Positions 57,452 to 64,000 of a stretch of DNA of 64,000 nucleotides are shown here, one piece after another. How positions within the stretch are numbered: the stretch's first letter is position 1; each line of letters begins with the position of its first letter. The notes below the pieces were generated by a model that ran no database searches, had not been told where the DNA came from, and saw only the letters and a list, made by a program, of their open reading frames with translations. Origin of the DNA: Toxorhynchites rutilus septentrionalis (taxonomy: Eukaryota; Arthropoda; Insecta; Diptera; Culicidae). Where the stretch lies: positions 16,649,441 to 16,713,440 of the forward strand of contig NC_073744.1 of the NCBI RefSeq assembly GCF_029784135.1, written 5' to 3'. A program made the position numbers and the translations under genes.

Positions 57452-60400
57452 CCTACGAAGAAGACTTGCGTATTGCGAGGGTACGAAAGCATTACTAATC
57501 AACCATCTTCAACTGTCCATCGGTCCTTTTAAGGCCTCTAAAACTCTCTACTGAAGAGTTGTTAAAATTTTCAAATTAAAAGAAGCGAATTGATATTCAT
57601 TAATTTTTGTCTGAAAAAGCTTGTTTCAGAAGTGTGTTCGGATTAATTGACTCTCCGATCGATCGTATAATTTTCATGGATTCGAGCACTATTTCCCAGT
57701 TAAGATTGAAATTGATTTTATCGAAACACTGTTCTTTCAGCCCATTTTTCTATTATTCATGGTTGTAAAATTTCACATCTTTGTTTCAGCCTATTTCTTA
57801 CATTTGGGCAGCCCATCCTGCCTCGAAATCATCACTCCCGAGCACCGAGGTTCGGCTACCGACCGTTTTCCGAACAAACACGCCCACGTGGTGCGGTGAG
57901 CACCAGGTGTAGAATGTGTCAGAAGTTTATCCACTAACCGAAAAAGCAAATATTATCTAGCCGCACTAGCACTAGTTTGTCTATATTTCCCGTTCGGGTC
58001 CCCAAAGAGGGAAAGGGTTGGACGACGACAAGTGGCGGCGGATAAAGGCAAACATGCAAGAGTTCGTTCGCTGCTTGCTCGGGGGACTTCTTGTATCGTC
58101 CGATTTGGAAGTTTTGTTGAAAAGTGGTGGTGGTGGTGGTGGCGCGATGGCGAGGGAATGGGATTAGTCAGGTCGGGTCGGGAAGCAGCCAAAGATCAAC
58201 AACGGAGAGTGGGCTCTAGCAGTGCAGCAAAGTGGGATTATGTGGAGCGTTTGCTCTGTTCACCCGTTGAATGCCAATCGCTGAGACATATCCGGGAGAG
58301 CCGTCGAGTGGACACACTTGGTTGGTGATCGGCCGAAAGTGTCGAGTGGTGAGACGAGACATCTGTTGGCGGGTGTTTATCTTTATCAGCCACTTTCCGA
58401 TGACATTACCGGGGAGATGTGACGATGGTGGCAAACAACACAGTGATTATGCGGGGTACTTGTATCCCTTTATTGGGAGTGGAAAGGATGATGTGTTCCT
58501 CGGGTGTGGGACATGGTGATAATTAAATAGAATTAGGTGGGCGGTATGAATCCTCGCAATGACGATAATGATGTGGTTGGAAACTTTGTCATGACTAAGC
58601 GATTTTGGGTCGTTCATAGAACCAAAAGTTTTTCAGAAACATTCCAGTCCAGTTAAATTAACTCATTCACTCACCAATTTACCGTTCAGTGAAAAGGGAA
58701 GCAGGTTTTACTATCAATCATATCGTCTAGCATAGATTTGAGCACCTCTAGGCGCGCCACCAGTAATTTGTCGCCTTCCGAGTAGCGAAAAAGTCGCACA
58801 TCCTGTTATTAACCTCTTGGAAAAATATAGAAAAAGATCTCATTCTCATCGGCCGACTCCTTATCAGCTTCCTTGCCGTTTACCACAGCGTTCAATTCAA
58901 CAAACGGTGAAAAGTCCCATCCAATAAGCGCACACACACACATACACTCGGCTCCCTTGCTTTGTCGGCACAAGCGGAAGCTACCTGTTAGCACTTTAAA
59001 TTCTTCCGTTTCCACTTCTCCTCCTCCAACTGCAGGATAGAACGAATTTGTAAAAAGAATCCTTCTTCTCCCAGCATCCTCACATTGGAGGGCACAAGCC
59101 AAGAAAATCCAGGTCCTGGTGCGGAGTTAGTGGAAAGCATAATTCTCTTCCGTTCCATGGTCCTATTCCCATTTGCCAGCTCTTTTACCCGTGTATGTTG
59201 GTGTGCTGTTTGCACTTCTCATACGGAGCGAAAAAGATGCATGGTATCCTGTTTCTCCTAACCTCCTCTGCCCGGAGTCGCACCCGTGTATTGTACAATA
59301 GTTGAAGAGCGAACTTCCATATCCGTGTGGTGTGCGCCTGCTGCTGGCTGCCATCGCGCTTCACAGATATACAGACGTAGACTTTTATTATTATTATTAT
59401 TGCTATTGCCATATTACATTTATTATTTCTGCCACTGTGCCACTCACCTGGGAGGCGAAGAACCTTTTTCACCCACTGCCGGGGCGCCCTGCCGAACAAA
59501 AGTCGAACGTATGTGGTGGGAAAGCATGGGGGGGGGGTCGTCGTGGTGGGAGGCCCGGTAAAAGGATTGAGAATCAATAATTTACAAAAGGTGGAATCTT
59601 CTCCACATACCACATTCTTGCCATTTCAACTCTTATCTTTCACTGCTATATGGGCTCTTATTTCGTGGGCCCGAGTGCGCCGCGCATTACTGCCATCGGT
59701 AAGCTCTTTCAATGGGCGCGTTGGCGATTTATAATATGGTTACCTTCGTCCTTTGATGGAGAAGGAAAAAAAACGCTGGTTATCGAGATTGAAACCATCT
59801 TCAAATTCTTTGTAGTTTTCGGGTTGTGAGGTTTTTGGGGGTTTCCCTGAAACTTTTGCTAGGTAATGGTGCCGATGAGATTGGTTTTGCCAACCGCTCG
59901 CACTAAGTAATGCTCCTTGTTAATAATCTCAACTGATAAAAAAAGATTGTTATGCCCATTGTTGGGATCCTGAGGATCGCCACATCAACTTTTTTTCGAC
60001 GGACCAATAAACTATAGCTCGTTGGATAATCCCCATAAACTCGTCTCAAGCCGATAACAATATCCTAGTCCGTAAACGGATCAAACTGACGAAAATTGGA
60101 AGCATTCCCATTTTCCCAGTCGCGCGTAAATCGTTCACTCTAAATGAAAATGCAGTGCTGTGCTCCACTGGGTAGAAATGAAATATTGCAACCTATGCTC
60201 CGCCCGTTTGCACCTTATTACCATGGACGGCAGTATGGAAGATGACAGTTGCGATATCTATTCCAGTAACACTTCGGTCAGCGAGCATTCAACAGCTTTT
60301 ATTAAGGTTGAAAGTAAATTTTAATGTTTTCAAATTGGCGTTTTGAAGTCTACGAAAAAGTTGTAACAAAACCACAAAAACCATTGACTCTTCATAGGAC

Positions 60401-61001
60401 TGCTTCTCTTTCCACCACTGTGTGGTTCGGTCGAACTCAAAAAAAAAAATGGCCGAGAATATGTAATACAAAATATTTAATGTCATCTGCGAATGCAATT
60501 CCAGTATCGCTCTAGCCAGCTAACAGTCCACAGCGTTTGTTAACCCTTTTACGGGTAATGGTAAGTATATTGCCACCAATCATTTTATGTTTTTCTCTTC
60601 TTTAATACTTCTGTACTCGCGCGAAAAATCGTAAGTTGTGTACTCAAAGACTGTGCGCGTCTCTGTGATATTACTATTGCGTATTTTTAGGGAATAGTAA
60701 TTTTTTTGTATTTATTCAAAGAATAAGATGTAATTGAGTGAACTCATTCATTCTCAGTCTGTCAGACCTATGCGCGAGTATAGGAAGGTTAATAGGTAAC
60801 TAGCTCTGATATCTAGCAACATGCTTGATTTTTTTGAGCTCGAAAAAAAATTAAAAACTGTTCATTTTGAAGCCATTTTGGTTTCACCCCCAATTTCGGG
60901 CAGCTAAAGCAAATTTCCCGAAAAGTCAATGAAAAGCAATCAATTTGTTTTCAATATACATAAACTGTTTTGGACCTGCTGAGTCTGATCATGAGTTTTA
61001 T

Positions 61002-61425
61002 TACAGGTAAACTTTGATATAACGTACATTTCACTTTCAAAATTGTACGTTGTATCGAATTGTACGTTATATCGAAGCATGATGAAGTACTCACAAACGT
61101 AGTCTATAATACATTATTATGTTGCTGTTTTAGTAAAGTCAATGAATAACTTCAATCAGAAGACGAAGCCAGCCTTTCTCATGATGTTTCCCTTCGTACT
61201 GTTGATTAAAGCATGATTCATTTAGAATCCGGAATTACAAAACCAGCTGTATTTCGGCATCACAATACAGATAATTCATTGTTCTATCAGAAAAAAATAT
61301 TGGATTTTTTTCCCTACACTTTGGAAATGTGTACGTTATATCGAGGTAAAATGTACGATATATCGAGTGACGTTATATCGAGGGTACCTTATAACGAGGG
61401 TACGTTATATCGAAGTTTCCCTGTA
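61002..61425. repeat. MITE with ACAGG...CCTGT termini and internal GTACGTTATATCGA repeats
   Basis: The left end, TACAGGTAAACTTTGATATAACGTAC, and the right end, GTACGTTATATCGAAGTTTCCCTGTA, are inverted repeats of about 25 bases with TA at the edges, as in Tc1/mariner-type elements. GTACGTTATATCGA or a variant recurs at least six times inside both subterminal regions. The frame at 61213-61500 is not a transposase. Confidence 0.8.
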
Positions 61426-62519
61426 GTTGTTTTTGTTGAAACTAACATCAAAAATTCAAATATAAAAACACCATGTTTATCATCGAATGTTTACCGCTAG
61501 ACGGACAGTGACAACTATATCCCCACCACTATATCTCAATATTTTGAACTGTTTTACGCATCGAAATTTTTTTTTGTGTATTTTAGCATGTTGTTGTATT
61601 GAAATTTGCGTTGATTACACGTCTAGTTCTCGCGACCCGTTAAAGGCTTAAGGCTGAGTGTTAATTAAAGAAAGCTTCGACAAACACCCCACAAACCATC
61701 GATCCTTTTCATAGGCAAAAAAACATTTCTACTAAATAGTTAATTATTGTATTATTTTCCATCTTATGAATATATCTGAAGTGATACGTATTAGCAGTCG
61801 GATTGAATCAAATAATTTCAAAGTCCTACGTTAGCAATGCGATCGTGTTTGGGATACCATCCTTCTAATTTTGAACCAAGTTCTTCCCGCACCAATTTTG
61901 CACCAACAACGCGATCTAGTTTATTGAATTCACATCGAATCTTTGATTAAAGCTCAAGTCCTCGGTTAGCTTGGAAATGATTGACCCAACCATCTTCTTA
62001 CTTTATTTATTACCGCAAATAATCATGCCGACTAAATAATTTGATGTAGAATAGGCATTTACAAATATTTTTGAAGTGCTTATTAGTTTGTTATAATAAA
62101 ATAGTAAAAAATATTCTGGTCTATGAAATTGTTTCTTCGAGGCTTGGTAGTGCTTGTGGCAAATCATGGAGACTATTTTATTTTTCATAAGAGATAGCTG
62201 GAAGGAGAGTTTTTATAACAAATGTTACAACTTTAGCTAATGAATATGAAAAAAGAATATGAAAATATGTAAATAAATGCGGCCAAAAAATTGGTCCAAT
62301 TCAGTTGAAACGTTTATGAACATCATTTTTTTGGCAACAAGTTGAAATCGAGCTAACATGTGGAAATAAAGCTCTAGCCTAAAAATACCTAACCTTTATA
62401 ATACTGACTGAGATTTAACTGCTTGCAAATCAATATTTCGCAGCAAGTTCCGAATGAAAAATCGAGATAACTATTTTTATTGGTACCCAACGTTTACGCA
62501 TACGTTTCGTCTCGTATAC

Positions 62520-62830
62520 AAAAAAAAAACTAAATCGCAGAGTGTTGATTTTTGAGAAATTATTTTTTTTGAGATGGCACTAGATCTCGACGTTTTATGC
62601 AATTTTAAGACATTTGGCATCAATTTTTTTTTTCGAAAACCCCGATTTCCCTTACTCCCTCCTTGGGTGATTTTTCGATTTTCAAAAAACTCAAACTTAG
62701 ACCGCTTGGCGCCACTCTCCCTTAAATCCGATTGAGCTGATATTTGGCATAGGGTGTTTTTCCGAGGTGGTGAACATTTTTATGGGGTAACTTTTTGAAA
62801 TTAGAGATGACCATTTTCATTGTCACCCAA
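62520..62830 (+). repeat. Dispersed repeat, second copy of the 48040-48545 family
   Basis: See 48040-48545. This copy continues with AAATCCGATTGAGCTGATATTTGGCAT and is not coding. Confidence 0.5.
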
Positions 62831-63844
62831 CTGTACATGTTAGTATTTATTATTTTAGACGTTTTAAATCAAATCCATCCAACCGTGATTCGTCAAATGT
62901 TAAAATATTATTCAAAGTAATTAAATTGTGGTGTGGTTTGACATGCCGCATGATAGATTTACCTAATATCAAATTCCTTTCTTATCCATATTCTGTGTTC
63001 ACCGGAGCTTGTTCCGATCATCTCCGGAATCATTTCAGCGATTCGAACCATATTCGATAGCGACATCTAAAATTAGAATACCTCCCATCTGGCGGTTGCC
63101 ACATTCTGATTCAGCTGGTGTCAAGCATATTTATTGACAAATTGAGGGTGCCGGTGTTACCCCCATGGGGTGCCGGCTTCACCCGCACTGGTTTGTGAAC
63201 TCTGTTTTTATGTCAGCTTTGAACATTGATTATTACTTGCAAAATTGCCGTTCAAAAGCACTGATATTTGTTATATCTATTGGAAAATAATCGAGACAAT
63301 AATTCTGTGAAGGAAACATAACAATATGTGCCCCTAGATCTCACAAAACAATACTTTCCCTTACGAGGCCGAGCTTACCCTCAGTTCCCCTATCTGGACT
63401 TGTATTGAACTTGATACATTTAGCATTATGTTTTGTAACAAACACTGAAATCACCTATAAAACGTGCAAAAAAGATCCGATTATTGCGGCGACTTCTGCA
63501 CAACTGATTAAGGAAGGCACTGTTAGAATGGGGAGACAGGGGCATTTGCAGGGCTCAACAGGAACGATTTCCCAAATTACAAATCAAAACGCGACGGGTC
63601 AGTTATGTAGTGGTATAAGATTCGAAGCGAGGACATCTGAAGGCTCTTGGCTCAACGAAAGCATATGCAATTTGCTATCAAGTACGTAAGTCATTGGAAA
63701 AAATCATTATTGATCAAGAGTATTCTAGAAGTTTTGAAAAGTATTGCAAAAAATAACTGAAATCCTTTGAGTACTGTATTTCGTATAGAAAAGATAACTC
63801 TCCGTAATCTTGTGACGAACTAGAAGTTGATGCGCAAGTAAACG

Positions 63845-64000
63845 ATTTACATTCTTTCAAATATATACCGGGAATTTGTGTTCAAAATAGGCACTCTCTG
63901 AAACAATACACTTTGTCCATCGAACCACTTTTTATAGCTGTATTCAGGAATTGCCTTCAGCTCACGCAGCGAATTCGGATCTCACGAAGCGGTAATTTAA
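63845..64000 (-). pseudogene. Mariner C-terminal relic, copy 3 (cut by window end)
   Basis: The minus-strand translation starts KLPLREIRI and matches the C-terminal scraps of copies 1 and 2 in broken frames. It ends in the same ATATATTTGAAAGAATGTAAA terminus near 63850. The rest lies outside the window. Confidence 0.65.

Larger units (their letters stand above)
44594..64000 (+). other. heph: PTB intron continuing past the window end
   Basis: Donor GTATGTCC at 44594. No sequence encoding the rest of RRM3 (VYGDVQRVKI-like) or RRM4 was found before 64000, so this intron exceeds 19.4 kb. Less AT-rich, apparently single-copy blocks lie at about 45180-47040, 51600-53200 and 57830-59900. The remaining stretches without a listed element (49000-50970, 53300-54940, 59900-61000, 61430-62510, 62840-63840) contain nothing I can name. 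Confidence 0.8.

Noticed and set aside
63405..63689. 94-residue frame with a polar composition
   Set aside because: No recognisable family, splice context or conservation evidence; chance length in this window.

Overview
The window looks like nuclear DNA of a mosquito, most likely a culicine. It is AT-rich, with very long introns packed with transposon debris. It carries a full-length tRNA-headed SINE ending in a GAA tail, several mariner relics, small inverted-repeat elements and a BEL/Pao retrotransposon with a PHD-like gag finger, all typical of culicine genomes. The species cannot be fixed from sequence alone.

One host gene spans almost the whole window on the + strand: the polypyrimidine tract-binding protein gene (Drosophila hephaestus, vertebrate PTBP1). 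Six internal coding exons are visible, at 6763-6889, 31069-31340, 31413-31673, 35423-35708, 35825-36024 and 44560-44593. Splice sites and phases agree throughout. They encode the N-terminal segment, RRM1, RRM2, the RRM2-RRM3 linker and the first beta strand of RRM3. The last visible exon is exactly 34 nt, the size of the autoregulated PTBP1/PTBP2 exon of vertebrates. The first exon(s), promoter, rest of RRM3, RRM4 and stop codon are not identified here; the 3' part must lie beyond base 64000.

Layout: 1-3440 is a duplicated repeat block. 3.4-6.8 kb holds no recognisable gene and leads into the first visible exon. 6.9-31.1 kb is a 24-kb intron with GGTTTCAAA-type arrays, foldback repeats, SINEs, mariner relics, two TA microsatellites and an antisense LTR retrotransposon (20315-27527). 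31.1-36.0 kb is the exon cluster. 36.0-44.6 kb is an intron with a 137-bp minisatellite and a 2.5-kb decamer array rich in TCTTC, the core PTB-binding word. 44.6-64.0 kb is a further intron with mariner copies, MITEs, a SINE and a probable solo or truncated LTR.

The most unusual object is the retrotransposon. It has equal-length LTRs that read identical by eye, a 5-bp target duplication, and one uninterrupted 1285-codon frame joining BEL-type gag and aspartic protease directly to an envelope-like glycoprotein, with no reverse transcriptase, RNase H or integrase. It looks young and is either a retrocopied spliced (pol-less) RNA or a pol deletion derivative. The second lead is regulatory: the gene for a UCUU-binding splicing repressor carries very large intronic arrays of that word upstream of its own 34-nt exon.
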